Of a stretch of 64,000 nucleotides of DNA, positions 1 through 12,590 are shown piece by piece; the stretch's first letter is position 1; each line of letters starts with the position of its first letter. A model generated the notes under the pieces. The model had not been told where the DNA came from. It worked only from the letters and a program-made list of their open reading frames with translations, and did not search any database. Position numbers and translations under genes: made by a program. The stretch is from Malania oleifera (Eukaryota > Streptophyta > Magnoliopsida > Santalales > Ximeniaceae), in assembly GCF_029873635.1 (NCBI RefSeq), contig NC_080421.1, positions 3,410,001 through 3,474,000 on the forward strand. The letters are read 5' to 3'.

Positions 1-404
1 AACATTTTCTATAACTACCACTAAGTCAAATTCGACTTAAAAAGTCTTACCTCAACTTAGGGATGATTCCCAACGTTCCCAATCAACACCTTGGAACTGA
101 AAATTTTCAGTATTAAAATTCAGTATTTTTATGCGTATATCACTTTCTTCAACTGCCAAAAATCCAAATATTGAATATAAAGCCTTACCTTGGATTTGGG
201 ATGAAATCCAACTTCGTTTCCTTGACGATCCACTTCGGCAGACTTGTAGAGAACTTCACCAGGAGCATCGTGGTGGCTTCGGTTTGTCGATCCGGCGTAA
301 AACTAGCCCGGAATCGAAGAGAGAGAGAGTCGTAGGAGAGAGGGAGAAGAGAGAGAGAGAGAGAGAGAGAGAATGAACTCAAAGCTTCTTAAAGAAGCTT
401 GTGT

Positions 405-448
<44 letters not shown>

Positions 449-494
449 GTAAACATTTATTAAAGTGTAGCTTCTTGAAGAAGCTTTTATACTT

Positions 495-536
<42 letters not shown>

Positions 537-702
537 TGTATATATATATATATATATATATATACATGCTTTAATATTTATATATATATATATATATATT
601 TGTTCCTTATCATACTATTCATTTTACTTGTTAATTTAATTAATTAATTTTATTTTATTATTTTATTATTATTATATATATATATTTTTCCCGGTTACTA
701 CA
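1..702 (-). mobile_element. Right end of a B-family gypsy LTR, cut by the window edge
   Basis: This stretch matches 17165-17898 and 24590-25321, the right-hand parts of the two LTRs of element B, in the same orientation. It ends with the same terminus, CCGGTTACTACA at 691-702. The sequence after 702 resumes the LTR of element C in the middle, so a B-type element or solo LTR was inserted into C's LTR. The other end lies outside the window. The stretch holds GA, TA and AC microsatellites (about 349-372, 411-445, 513-536, 538-565). Short frames across it are translations of these simple repeats. Confidence 0.85.
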
Positions 703-1410
703 ACAGTTCCACTGGATCCGATTTAAAAAATAACCGATATAAACACAGTTCCCCTTACCTTTTCCCTGAAAAGCAAATCCTGAATTCCAAAGCCCCTAAA
801 TAGCGAACCGAGTTCCAAAACCTACAAATCACAGTACAGAGTATGCTTACGACACTATTACCTACAAAACTACCGGATCAGAAATTAAAACCGAGCCTTA
901 TCTCGATTTTACGCTAGAACCCGAAAATCTCCAAAACGAGATTCCGATCCGTAGAAATTGTAGAGAATTCTTCCACGATTCTCGTGGTAACTTCCGATTC
1001 CCGATTCTAGCAATGATCGCCGAAGAAATCTAAAAAGAGAGAGAGAGAGAGTAGGGAGAGTTCTAGAGAGAGAGAGAGAGATAGGATTGAAGTTTCTTAA
1101 TGAAGAAGTAATGAAAATTTCTATTTATAGCCCTTTGACCCGGCTCAATTCATCGACGAAATGGTGTTCTCGTCAACGAATCTTTAACTGATTTCGTCGA
1201 TGAATCGGTGGCCTCGTCAACGAATCTGAGATTACCGATTTTTCCGAGACTCCTTAGCTTCTCTTCGTCGAGGAGTCTCTGAATTTTGTCAACGAGAAGA
1301 ACAAAGGCTTCATAGACGAAATCTGGCTTCATCGACGAAATATGCCAAATTCATAATTTTGCCCCTCTTTTATTTATCTAAACCTAGTTATCACGGTTCG
1401 GGTTCTTACA
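703..1410 (-). repeat. Element C, inner part of the 3' LTR
   Basis: Near-identical to about 7386-8085. It contains a TATA box read on the minus strand (TATTTATA at 1122-1129 on the plus strand), a GA-rich leader, and a promoter-side array of GTCGAC-centred palindromes at about 1145-1345. It ends with TTACA at 1410. Confidence 0.88.
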
Positions 1411-1424
1411 ATCTCCCCTCCTTA
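1411..1424 (-). other. Element C polypurine tract
   Basis: The plus strand reads ATCTCCCCTCC directly inside the LTR end. On the minus strand this is a purine run abutting the 3' LTR, the position and composition of a plus-strand primer. Confidence 0.8.
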
Positions 1425-1687
1425 CTTGTCCTCAAAATTTGTCATCTCTCATTTGCAAACTCATTCATACAATCTAATACATAGACACAACTCAAGCGAA
1501 AACTGGCGACCACTACAGCGTAGTCCCATCATACATATACACATACACATACATACCCTCACTTATGGAGGAGGAATACTGTGGTAACATATACAACTGT
1601 CTTAGGAGTTCACAATACACACACACTCCCGACGACTAACCACCTATCCCAACCCATAGTAGGATCATGTACAAGTGCTCAAAACAA

Positions 1688-4600
1688 CTATGGATGCTTC
1701 CGGCGTATTTTCGTTTCCAGTTCCCAAGAAGCTTCCTCAACCTCGTGGTTTCGCCACAATACCTTCACTAACGGTATCTCTTTGGTACGAAACTTCTGAA
1801 CTTTATGGTCCAAAACCTGAACAGGTATCTCCTCATACGCTAAAGTATCCCCAATTTCCAACTCATCATAACTAATAACATATGAAGGATCGAACACGTA
1901 CCTCCTTAACATGGATACATGAAACACATCATGGACCCTCGAAAGTGCTGGAGGTATTGCAATCCTGTAGGCTACCGGACTCACTCGCTCAAGTACCTCG
2001 AATGGTCCGATAAACCTCGGGCTCAACTTACCCTTCCTTCCAAATCTCATCACCCCTTTCATCGGAGCGATACGCAAAAATACTTTACCTCTCACTTCGA
2101 ACTCTAACTCACGACGGCGAACATCTGCATAACTCTTCTGCCAACTCTCAGCTGATCTAATCCTCTTCCGGATCAAACCCACCTTCTCAGACGCCTGCTG
2201 CACAAGTTCAGGTCCTAACACCTGACATTCACCAACCTCATCCCAACACAAAGGAGATTGACACCTTGACCATACAAAGCCTCAAACGGTGCCATCCCGA
2301 TACAAGACTGGAAGTTGTTATTATAAGCGAACTCTACAAGTGGCATAAACTGTATCCAGCTACCACCGAAGTCTAACACACAAGCTCGCAACATATTTTC
2401 CAATATCTGTATCGTCCTCTCCGACTGTCCATCAGTTTGAGGGTGGAACATTGTACTGAAAGTAAGCTTCGTTCCCAACGCCTCCTGCAAACTCATCCAT
2501 AATCGAGAAGTAAATCTTGAATCCTGATCTGATACTATGGATACCGGTACTTCGTGCATTCTCACAATCTCATGCACATACAAATCTACTAGCCTACTCA
2601 AAGGATAGCCAACTTTCATTGGTATGAAATGAGCAAATTTCGTCAATCTATCCACGGTTACCCAAATAGCATTTCGCCCATGAAGCGCTGGTGGCAATCT
2701 GTTCACAAAATCCATGGAAATATGCTCCTATTTCCACACCGGAATAGGCAAAGGTTGCAATGGCCCTGCCGGCTTCTGATGTTCAGCTTTCACCTACTGA
2801 CACGTCAGACACTGCTCCACGAACTGAGCAATCTGCCTCTTCATACTCGACCACCAGAAGGTCTCGCGTAAGTCCCGATACATCTTCGTACTACCAGGAT
2901 GTACCGTAAACATAGAACGATGCGCTTCCACCAAAATCGTCTTTCTAATCTCATTATCGTTCAGAACACACAGTCAGATCCCAAACTTCAACACACCTCC
3001 CTTAGAGATATTAAACTCTGTAGTCAAATCCTGCTGTACCTTTTCCATAACCTCTGCCAACTCTGTATCACTAGCCTGCGCGGCTTTTATACGCTCAAAT
3101 AAGGTCGGTTGGACCACCAAACCAGAAAGAAAAGTCTGATGATCACTAACCACCAACTTTATACCCGAGCTTTCCAAATCCCGTCTAATGTGACACTGAG
3201 TTACAGTCGCAGATACAACCATAAGCCCTGACTTCCGACTCAACACATCAGCTACCACATTAGCCTTCCCCAGGTGATAACTGATCGTACAATCGTAGTC
3301 CTTAATAAACTCTAGCCACCACCTCTGCCTCATATTCAATTCCTTCTGTGTGAAAAAACACTTGAGGCTCTTATGGTCAGTGAAGATCTCACACTACACC
3401 CCATACAGATAGTGTTGCCAGATCTTTAGTGCATATACCACAGCAGCCAATTCCAGATCATGCGTAGGGTAATTCTTCTCATACTCTTTCAATTGTCGAG
3501 AGGCATACACTACTACCTTATCTTGCTGCATGAGCATACATCTCAGGCCTTTCAGAGACGTGTCGCTATAAATCACAAATCCACTATCCCCCAAAGGAAT
3601 AGTCAATATTGGAGTAGTAACTAGCCGGTGCTTCAACTCCTGAAAGCACTGCTCGCAATCACTGGTCCACTCAAACTGGACTCCCTTTCTGGTCAATCGT
3701 GTCAGAGGTCCAGACAGTTTAGAGAAACCTTCTATGAACCGACGATAGTAACTCGCCAGTCCTAGAAAACTCCGAGTCTCCTGCACATTCTTCGACCTTA
3801 CCCAGTCGACCACAGCTTCAATCTTATTAGGATCAACTGATATATCATCCCTAGTAACCACATGGCCTAAGAACGCAATCTGACTCAACCATAATTCACA
3901 TTTCTTTAGTTTAGTATACAATTTCTTTTCCCATAAAATCTGTAACACTAACCTCAAATGATCTTCATGCTCTTCTGAACTCCTTGAGTATACCAGAATG
4001 TCGCCAATGAATACCCCTATGAACCGATCCAGGTACTCATGGAAAATCCTGTTCATCAGATCCATGAACATCAGCAGAGCATTCGTCAACCCAAAAGGCA
4101 TGACTAAGAACTCGTAATGGCCATATTTGGTTCGAAAAGCAGTCTTCGCTACATCCTCCATTCTAACCCTTACATGATGATATCCTGACTGCAAATCGAT
4201 CTTCGAAAAGACCCGCATCCCCTGCAACTGGTCAAAGAGATCATCTATACGAGGTAAAGGATAGCGATTCTTCACAGTCACCTTATTAATCTCATGGTAA
4301 TCAATGCACATCCACATCGACCTGTCCTTCTTTATAAACAATACTGGAGCTACCCAAGGTAAAACACTAGGTCGAATGAAACCCCTGTTCAGTAACTCCT
4401 GTAACTACTCCTTCAACTCCCGAAGTTCTATTGGAGCCATCTGGTATGGAGCTTTAGAGATCGGTACCTTACCAGGCAGCAACTCTATCGCAAACTCCAC
4501 CTCACGATCTGGAAGTAAACCGGGTAAATCATCTAGAAACACATCTGGAAACTCGTTGACTACCTGAATGTCCTCGAGTCTCAACTCATCCCACGGCGGT

Positions 4601-5373
4601 TCCTTTATACAAGTTAGGTACCCTTGACATCCGTCCAAGAGTAGCCTCCTCGCCTGTAGTGCCGACAGAATCTGTGGTGCTGGACGCACACACGATCCCA
4701 CAAATTTGTACTCCTGCTCCCCAGGAGGTCTAAAAACTACCACCTTCTTACGACAGTCGATCACAGCATAACTAGAGAACAACCAATCCATCCCCAGAAT
4801 GACATCAAACCCCGACATGTCATATACAACAAGATTTATCGGTAGCAGCTTTCCCAGAATTTCCACTGGGCAGTCTACCAACATCTTCCTATAAAAAGAT
4901 ACTCCCAGATGGCGTAGTAACAGATAACACCTCATTCATGTCTCGGGTCTCAACCCCACACTGTCCCACAAATTTCACAGACACAAAGGAATGGGTCACA
5001 CCCGAATTAAAAAAAACAGAAGCTTTATTCAAAAGCAATAATAAGGTACCTGTCACCACATTACCTGCATGCTCAGCATCCGCTAGAGTAAGAGAGTATA
5101 CTCTAGCCGCAGCTGTATTTGCATGAATGGTTCCCGAGGTATCTGATTGCTCCCTCGGTTCCCACTGAATGCAGGCACATCTTGCTTCGGTGCACGACAA
5201 TCATGAAACATGTGACCTAGCTGGCCACAGTTATAGCAGCCACCTCCAAATGACTGGCACTCACCCTGTGCCATTTGTGGCATCTGGCACAATGCCCACG
5301 AGTCTAGCTCCCCTGAGAATCCTGACGCTCGGTATTCTGATGATAACCCGAGCCCTTGCTTCTCTTCTTCCAT
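1688..5373 (-). pseudogene. Element C pol region remnant (PR, RT, RNase H, IN, chromodomain-like tail)
   Basis: Parts in order on the minus strand: CCHC zinc knuckle near 5290-5250, protease-like segment 4889-5200, RT spacer and RT 3394-4935, RNase H about 2974-3600, integrase zinc-binding segment about 2800-2970, integrase core 2215-2715, and an integrase C-terminal/chromodomain-like tail 1688-2251. RT block wording ([23 protein letters not shown]) is typical of plant Ty3/gypsy elements. The region spans several frames and is not intact. Short plus-strand frames over it are shadows. Confidence 0.88.
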
Positions 5374-6102
5374 GATCCCTGACGAGATCCTGTCTGAGAA
5401 CCAAAAGGTACTGTCCTCTTCCTCGATTCCTTATCTGCCTTATCCTCTCAGAAACCGGTCTCAATCATCGTGGTTTTATCCACCAATACCGAGAACTCAC
5501 GGATCTGAAGCATACCCACTAGTCTGTGGATATCCTTCCTTAAATCCTTCTCGAACCTTCGAGTCTTTTCATACTCGCTCGAGATCATACATGGTGCAAA
5601 GCGGGACAGCTCTATGTATTGAGCCGCATACCCCTGCACCGTCACACTCCCCTGAGTTAGCGCAGAAAACTCATCTGCCTTCGCATCACGTATGGAAGTC
5701 GGGAAGTATTTTTCAAAGAACACCTCTTTGAAATGGCTCCACGTCATCTCCTCAGGACCGAATTTCTGCTTCTCCAGCAGACTCACCGCAGTCCTCCATC
5801 GACCCGCCTCCCCAGATAGCTGGAAGGTAGCATAAAGGACTCGCTGCCTATCCGTGTAGTGCAAGACTTCCAAAATCCTCTTGCTTTTCTCCATCCAGTC
5901 CTCTGCTATCATCGGGCCAAGTCCCCCAAAGAACGTCGGAGGATGCATGCGTGTGAACCTCTCAATGGTGCACCCCGCAGCAGTAGGAGAGCACTCGCGT
6001 CTCCTCACACTCTGCCCGATCTCCCGTAACACCTACCTCGTCAAACCTCGAGGCATAGAAGGAGATCATCACTCACAGTCTCCTCGGAGTTATTATCCTT
6101 AG
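5374..6102 (-). pseudogene. Element C gag remnant
   Basis: A minus-strand frame (5448-6032) carries the retrotransposon gag core, with wording such as EAGRWW and W..FKEVFFEKYFP that is common to chromovirus Gag. It lies between the leader and the zinc-knuckle segment. It is a fossil, broken at its edges. Confidence 0.82.
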
Positions 6103-6418
6103 GCTCCATTCTGCAGCACAATAGGAATCTATGAGTATCCCTAAAACAGATACAGTTAACACAATGATCTACACTAATCGTGTTAACTACTCCCTGCCAG
6201 GTCTAGGTCTCTCATATCACACCGACACGAAAGTCATCAATGATCTGCCCTACTTTTATTGGAATCGTCATCCTAAGAAAAACACGAAATACCATCAACA
6301 AATCCCCGTATAGCAACCGAACAACCCTCAACCAACTCTACCCATATCCACATCCTATACTCTGGTATATACTCACAACTAAGCCTAACCAAGTCTACAA
6401 GATCTAATAACCTGGTTA

Positions 6419-6430
6419 GCTCTGATACCA
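6419..6430 (-). other. Element C primer binding site (tRNA-iMet)
   Basis: The minus strand reads TGGTATCAGAGC three bases inside the 5' LTR. This is the usual complement of the 3' end of plant initiator-methionine tRNA and fixes the element's orientation. Confidence 0.93.
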
Positions 6431-6433
6431 AGC

Positions 6434-8085
6434 TGTCACGCCCCGAATCCTGAAATAGGACCCAAAGGTGAAAATGTAATCTAACATGTCCCTGTATCTG
6501 ATAAAGCATCCAAAGATATAGTACAATGGATGAGGGTCCGACCCCGTGGGGTTCCTAGGCACCCTAAACACATCCAAATACAATCATATACGCAGCGGAA
6601 AAAGGTCATTCTATAACAACATATACAGCACCATACCAGAGTCTATACAAGAGCAGAAACATGCTCTATCAAAATGTACAAACGGGTGCCCAAATACAAT
6701 TCAAAATGGCAACCCACCAAAAATACAATCCTAGCACTTACCCAAGCGTTAACCGCAGTACACCGACCACTATGCTCCCTACACCAGGATGCTAGTTCTG
6801 GTTACTCGAAGGACTTGTAAAAAACGTACGTATTGCAGGGGTGAGACACCTCTCAGTAAAGAAGAACACAGGTTATATTAGTGTGTGGTGGTCTGGTGGT
6901 ATCTCACACCCTTCGGCCAACGCCGCCAGTCTGGTGGTATATCACACCCTTCAACAAACGCCAATGCCCCTAGTAACCTAGCATAGCATCAGCGTTGAAC
7001 CGATGCAGATATGGTGTTCGCACACCTTTTGGCTCGAAAGCCGGCCAATCTTGTGGTATTGCACACTCTTTGGTAAAAGCCAGATTTTCAAACCTGGAGC
7101 AATTCGAAACTCCGTTCCTATTTCACCAAGATACAACATATGCATGCTCATATAACCAAACAAACCACACCCATTTGGTAATCTAAATCATGGTTTAAAC
7201 AAGTCAAGACACGGCTATCCCAATATCACAGTATAAATCAACATATACCCATGGTTTTCAACAAAACTAGGGATGTAGCCCGTCGCCTCATTTTCCCAAA
7301 ACTGTAATAATGAAAAACCCATAATTTTTCCCGTTAGATCCCCCCAAATGAGTAGCCAAAACACACACATAGGACCATGAACCACAGTTCCACCGAGTCT
7401 GATTTAAAAAATAACCGATATAAACACAGTTCCCCTTACCTTTTCCCTGAAAAGAAAATCCTGAATTCCAAGGCCCCTAAATAGCGAACCGAGTTCCAAA
7501 ACCTACAAATCACAATACAGAATATGCTTACGACACTGTTACCTACAAAACTACCGGATCAGAAATGAAAACCAAGCCTTATCTCGATTTTACGCCAGAA
7601 CCCAAAAATCTCCGAAACGAGATTCTGATCCGTAAAAATTGTACTGAATCCTTCCACAATCCTCGTGGTAACTTCCGATTCCCGATTCTAGCAACGATCG
7701 GCGAAGAAATCTAAAGAGAGAGAGAGTAGGGAGAGTTCTATAGAGAGAGAGAGAGATAGGATTGAAGTTTCTTAATGAAAAAGTAATGAAAATTTCTATT
7801 TATAGCCCTTTGACCCAACCCAATTCGTCGACGAAATGGTGTTCTCGTCGATGAATCTTTCACTAACTTCATTGACGAATTGGCGGCCTTGTCGACAAAT
7901 CTGAGATCACCAATTTTTCCAACACTCCTTGGCTTCTTCTCATCGACGAGTCTTTGAATTTCGTCGATGAGAAGAACAAAGGCTTCGTTGACGAAATCTG
8001 GCTTCGTCGACGAAATATGCCAAATTCACAATTTTGCCCCTCTCTTATTTATTTAAACCCAGTTATCATGGTTCAAGTTCTTACA
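6434..8085 (-). repeat. Element C, 5' LTR (1652 bp)
   Basis: It runs from TGTCACGCC at 6434 to TTACA at 8085. It carries the conserved CTCAGTAA...TAGTGTGTGG module (about 6855-6895), a minus-strand TATA box at 7797-7806 (plus strand CTATTTATAG), and a palindrome array at about 7815-8015 on the upstream side of the TATA box. Element A's leader starts immediately after it. Confidence 0.9.
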
Positions 8086-8210
8086 GGAGTTCTATGGTTG
8101 TTTCTATATTTTTCTTGAGGTGACGATTTCAGGAAAATCGTGGATACTATCAGTAGGTCTTGTTTTTGAGTGGTAGGACTGAATCTTAAATTAGGATTGA
8201 GGATGATAAA

Positions 8211-9180
8211 ATGAATGGTCATAGAAGATTATTTTTGGATCCTAGTGTGTTAAGTGTACTAGTAGCATTACGTAGCATCACTCAACAGGTGATGGTAGAA
8301 ATGGTTAGGAGTTCGGGGGGGCGGAGCTGCACGATCGAGCAGTCACGCGTATGCGACCCCCATCATTTGTTGGAGGAGCGAACCCACTAGTAGTAAAGAA
8401 CTAGGTCTAGAACATAGAGGACATACTGGCAGTCCTCTTATGTACAGACGAGTAGAGAGTGTTATTTGCTACATTTAAATTTAATAGGGAAGCAAAACGT
8501 TGGTGGAGGTCGGTGAGACTGCTAAAGGAGTAAAGGCCTGAACTTGTAGCGATGACGTGGAGTTGCTTTAAGGAGATTTTCTTCGAGCGGTACTTTCCCG
8601 CTACGCTCAGGAGTGCAAAGGCATCAGAGTTTCTGTATCTAACACAGGGGCCTTTAATGGTGTAACAGTATGCAACGAGATTCATTGAGTTGTCCCAATT
8701 CGCCCCGTATCTGGTGCCAGATGAGGAAAGGAAGATTAGGAAGTTTGAGGAGGACTTGAGACAGAACCTGTATGAGCATCTGGTAGGCTTCCGGGCTCAA
8801 ACCTTCTCAGAGATAGTAGACAGAGTTTTAGTGATTGAGAGCGGCCTACAAAGAGGCGCAACAGTACAAAGGTAGGGAAAGAGGCCCGTGCCTCCCGATT
8901 TTCAAGTAGGGTCTAGCCGATCATGGAGAAGATATGATAGCAGAGGGGGACGACGACAGGGAGGAGGAGATCGAGCAGTACAAGGCAGATAGATGCCCCC
9001 TCCTTGTCCCAGATGTTTTAGAAGGCACCCGAGAGAGTGTTGAGTGAGGGAGGTTATTTGTTATCAGTGCCATCAGCCTGAACATATCGCGAGAAACTGT
9101 CAGGCACCGCCAGTGATAGTCGCTGCTCCTCGACCATATAGAGGAGGCTAGCAGACACCTCGAGGCAGACAATAGAGGAA
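8211..9180 (+). pseudogene. Element A gag remnant
   Basis: The plus-strand translation around 8300-8880 resembles chromovirus Gag (weak W..F.EIFFERYFP and LSQFAPYLV...DEERKIRKFEEDL wording). A CCHC zinc knuckle lies near 9058-9100. It is decayed and lies in more than one frame. Confidence 0.75.
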
Positions 9181-10411
9181 TACTGCTCCGGCGCGAGTTT
9201 ATGCACTGACGCCGGGAGATGCGGAGGCGGCAAGAGATTTGGTGACAGGTACTATTTCAATACTGTCATTTAAAGCTATTGCCTTGTTTGATTCAGGGGC
9301 GACTCATTCTTTTATCGTTCGAGAATATGTTAAGTTGTGTGGGTTTGAACCTCAGCAGTTAGATATTAGTTTGTCTGTTACTACGCCGACTGGGGCTGTA
9401 GGGATATGCAGAAAAGTACTCTAGGACTGTCTAGCAGGTATTCAGGAGAGGTTTTTATCAGCTAATCTAGTGGTTTTAGAGATGCATAGGTTTGAGGTAA
9501 TCTTGGGAATGGATTGGTTAGCTGCCCACTATGCCAACATTGATTGCCATCAGAGAGAGATAGTGTTCAGACCTCTAGAGGTACATGAGTACAGATTAGT
9601 GAGATCATGTGTGTGCACCCCACCTTAGTTACTATCCGCTATTTAGGCGCATAGATTGCTATTAGAGGGCTGTCAGAGATATTTATCCTATGTAAAGGCA
9701 GTATCAGAAGACAGATGAGGATAGAGGATATCCCAGTAGTGAGGGATTTTCTTGATGTGTTCCCTGAGGATTTTTTAAGACTACCTCTTAAGCGTGAGGT
9801 AGAATTTGTTACTGATCTGGTTCCGGGGACATTGCCGATTTTGAAGGCGCCGTACAGAATGGCACTGGCAGAGCTGAAAGAATTGAAAGAATAGTTGCAA
9901 GAACTGTTAGATAAGGGGTTTATTCGGTCCAATGCGTCGCCCTGGGGAGCGCCGACTTTATTTGTGAAGAAGAAGGATGTCTCAATGAGGTTGTGCATCG
10001 ACTATAGGGAAATAAATAAAGTAATTATCAAAAATAAATACTCACTCCCTCGTATTGATGATTTGTTTGATCAGTTACAGGGAACACAAATCTTTTCAAA
10101 GATAAACTTACGCTCCGAGTACCATCAGGTGAAAGTTAGGGTGAAAGATGCTCCAAAGAAGGCATCTAGAACACGATATGGTCATTATGAATTTCTGGTT
10201 ATGCCATTTGGTTTGACGAATGCTCATGTAGTGTTTATGGATTTGATGAATAGATTCTTTCACCAATATTTGGATCAGTTTGTGGTAGTATTTATTGATA
10301 ATATACTGGTGTATTCGAAGAGCCCAAAGGAGCATGAGGAACATCTGAGTATAGTGTTTCAGGTATTGCGAGAGAAGAATCTGTATGTGAAACCTAAGAA
10401 GTGTGAGTTTT

Positions 10412-10799
10412 TGTTGTGACCCGAAGAATAATAACATTGTAATAATAAGAGAGTGAGAAAATAGATACAAAAACAGAAGGAGGTCGTAGACTTCCGCGTT
10501 CGTCGACGACATTGCATTTTGGAGATAATATTAAATAATCATAATTTCATAAAATTGCCAAACTTTGTCGACGAACACAGGGTTTCGTCGATGAAGGTCT
10601 TCAGAATTTCATCGACGAACACAGGGCTTCGTCGATGAGAAAATACTGAGAGACAGTTCGGGCTGCTCTAAATTTCGTTGACGAACACAGGGCCTCGTCG
10701 ACGAATTTTGTGAAGGGCTCATCGAAGAGGTGACGTGTCTCGTCGACAAACCTGGCCCTATAAATAGTGGAAATTCAGGATTTTTATCATTTTTCATCG

Positions 10800-10845
<46 letters not shown>

Positions 10846-12590
10846 GTCTCCCTCTCCCTTCTCTCTTCGTTTTCGGCCCCACTAGTCACCGGATCGACGA
10901 TCCGAAGCTACCACGACGCTCCTGGTGGAATTCTCTACAGGTTTGTCAGAGCGGATCGTCGAGAAAACGAAGTTAGATTTCATTCCAAATTCAGGATAAG
11001 GTCTTTTATTGAGTTTTTGACTTTCTGACAATTATAGAAAATGATGTAGACTAAGAAATACTGATATTTTGTTTTGGGGGATTGCATTTTCAGGATATTG
11101 GATTAGGAATCTTGCGGGAATAGAGCCAGATTTTTATAAGGGCTTTTCAAAATTGAGGTAAGGGAAATATGCTATGCTAGGAATTTTTATAAAGTTATTA
11201 GAGAATTTATAAACATATATTCATATCAGTTTATTATACAGTTTATACAGAATATGGGTTAAATGCTTGTGTGGCCTGAGTAGATTTTCATGAGATAAAG
11301 AATTTATATAGTTTTGTGATGTATCATACTATACTGAATACATAGTTATTGACAGTACATACAATTTACATAGTTTTTCCAGTATATGGGTTTACACAGA
11401 ATATATAGATATAGATTTATATTCACAGAGAAATGTACATGCTTATACAGCTTTTCTATGAATGGTTTCATGAAACAGATATATACATATATCCATATAC
11501 ATGTATACGAATACTCGGAACAGTATATATATATACAGTGTTATAGCATGCCATGTTTTCTTATTACCATAACATACAGAACATACAGACAGAGTACATA
11601 TATAGAATACATAGATAGATATACAGAGGTAGCATCAAGATGCTACAGATATAGTACACAGAAAGATAGAGTTATGGTAATTTTGGAAACATGATGAAAA
11701 CAGTAAAAGAGTATATATGTATATATGTATATAGTATCAGATCCCTGAGGAAAGATACACAGATACATACAAATTACAGAGCACGGTACCGTTGCTAGAT
11801 ACATATAGAGTGCAACCACATATCTCAGATAGTATGTGGGTACCGTCAGCCGTGCTCGTAGAGTATGCAACTCCCTAGTACATTGGGTTGAGGGGGCCGA
11901 TTTGATGAGGTAGTAGCCAGTCCCGAGCTTAGGAGAGGATGCAGTTTGGCCGGGCTGAGGTAGTGTAGAGTATGATGACTTATCTGGAGGGCCGACCAGA
12001 TAGAGTTCCCCCTACGGGCCGCACAACCCTGTCATGAAGGGTTAAATCATGACGTACAGAGTCCTAGAAAATAAGTACAGTTATATCTATATGTATACAG
12101 TTTTACAGTATATGATGAGTATAGTATGATATTATCAGTATGAAAAGTAGAAAATACAGACGATACAGTACATTTTAAATTGAGAAAGAAAGATGTGTTT
12201 TACAGATTATTTATTGCATTTCAGATCAGTTGCTATTTTTAAGTATTCTTAACTTAGTTGCCACACACTAGCAATAACATATTTCCATTTACTGAACGTC
12301 AACTCACCCATCACTTTAACATTTTTCAGGTGAGCAAATTAGGTGAGCAGATCAGGCTCGCAGATAGAGTGTAGCTTAGATCACCCTAGTTATAGGGTGA
12401 GTTTTTGACAGAGTTGTGTATGTTTTTGGGATAGATGATACTGGATGGGACATTTTTGTATGGTCTGTATATTTTAGATTCTGGTATTGTACAGTTTATG
12501 TATAAATGATTTTATGATTTGTATTTCCGTTGCGTAGGAATGTTTATTGTATATTTAAAAAAAAATGATAAGAATTTTGAGGTCGTTACA
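10412..12590 (+). mobile_element. Solo LTR D (2179 bp) with GTTTT target repeats
   Basis: It starts TGTTGTGACCC and ends GGTCGTTACA. It is flanked by GTTTT at 10407-10411 and 12591-12595, the 5-bp duplication expected of an LTR element. No internal genes are present, so it is a solo LTR left by recombination between two LTRs. It carries a TATA box, a CT microsatellite (10802-10843), the conserved LTR modules (about 12010-12055 and 12255-12310) and a palindrome array. It is most like the solo LTR at 44505-46659. Confidence 0.93.
10560..10766 (+). promoter_or_regulatory. LTR D promoter: palindrome array plus TATA box
   Basis: About eight copies of a degenerate palindrome, consensus TTCGTCGACGAA, lie between 10565 and 10750, just upstream of TATAAATA at 10759-10766. 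Most deviations are C-to-T or G-to-A changes at CpG sites. The CT-rich leader follows at once, as expected of the transcribed side. The role is inferred from position. Confidence 0.65.

Larger units (their letters stand above)
703..8085 (-). mobile_element. Element C: Ty3/gypsy chromovirus (Tekay/Del-like), minus strand, broken
   Basis: Reading leftward, the order is 5' LTR (6434-8085), tRNA-iMet primer site (6419-6430), leader, gag, protease, RT, RNase H, integrase, a chromodomain-like tail, polypurine tract and the inner part of the 3' LTR (703-1410). The rest of the 3' LTR lies beyond the B-type insertion, off the window. The pol order PR-RT-RH-IN marks it as Ty3/gypsy. The wording of the RT and C-terminal regions and the chromodomain-like end fit the Tekay/Del chromoviruses. 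Coding is broken by several lesions. By eye the LTRs differ at roughly 5-6% of bases over 235 bases, which suggests insertion within a few million years. It sits in the leader of element A. Confidence 0.9.

Noticed and set aside
303-639. Overlapping frames of 76-88 residues rich in Ile/Tyr, Ser/Leu and Val/Cys
   Set aside because: They are translations of TA, GA and AC microsatellites inside an LTR; composition is purely repetitive.
6419-6430. tRNA-like sequence GCTCTGATACCA
   Set aside because: It is the retrotransposon primer binding site next to an LTR, with no cloverleaf around it.
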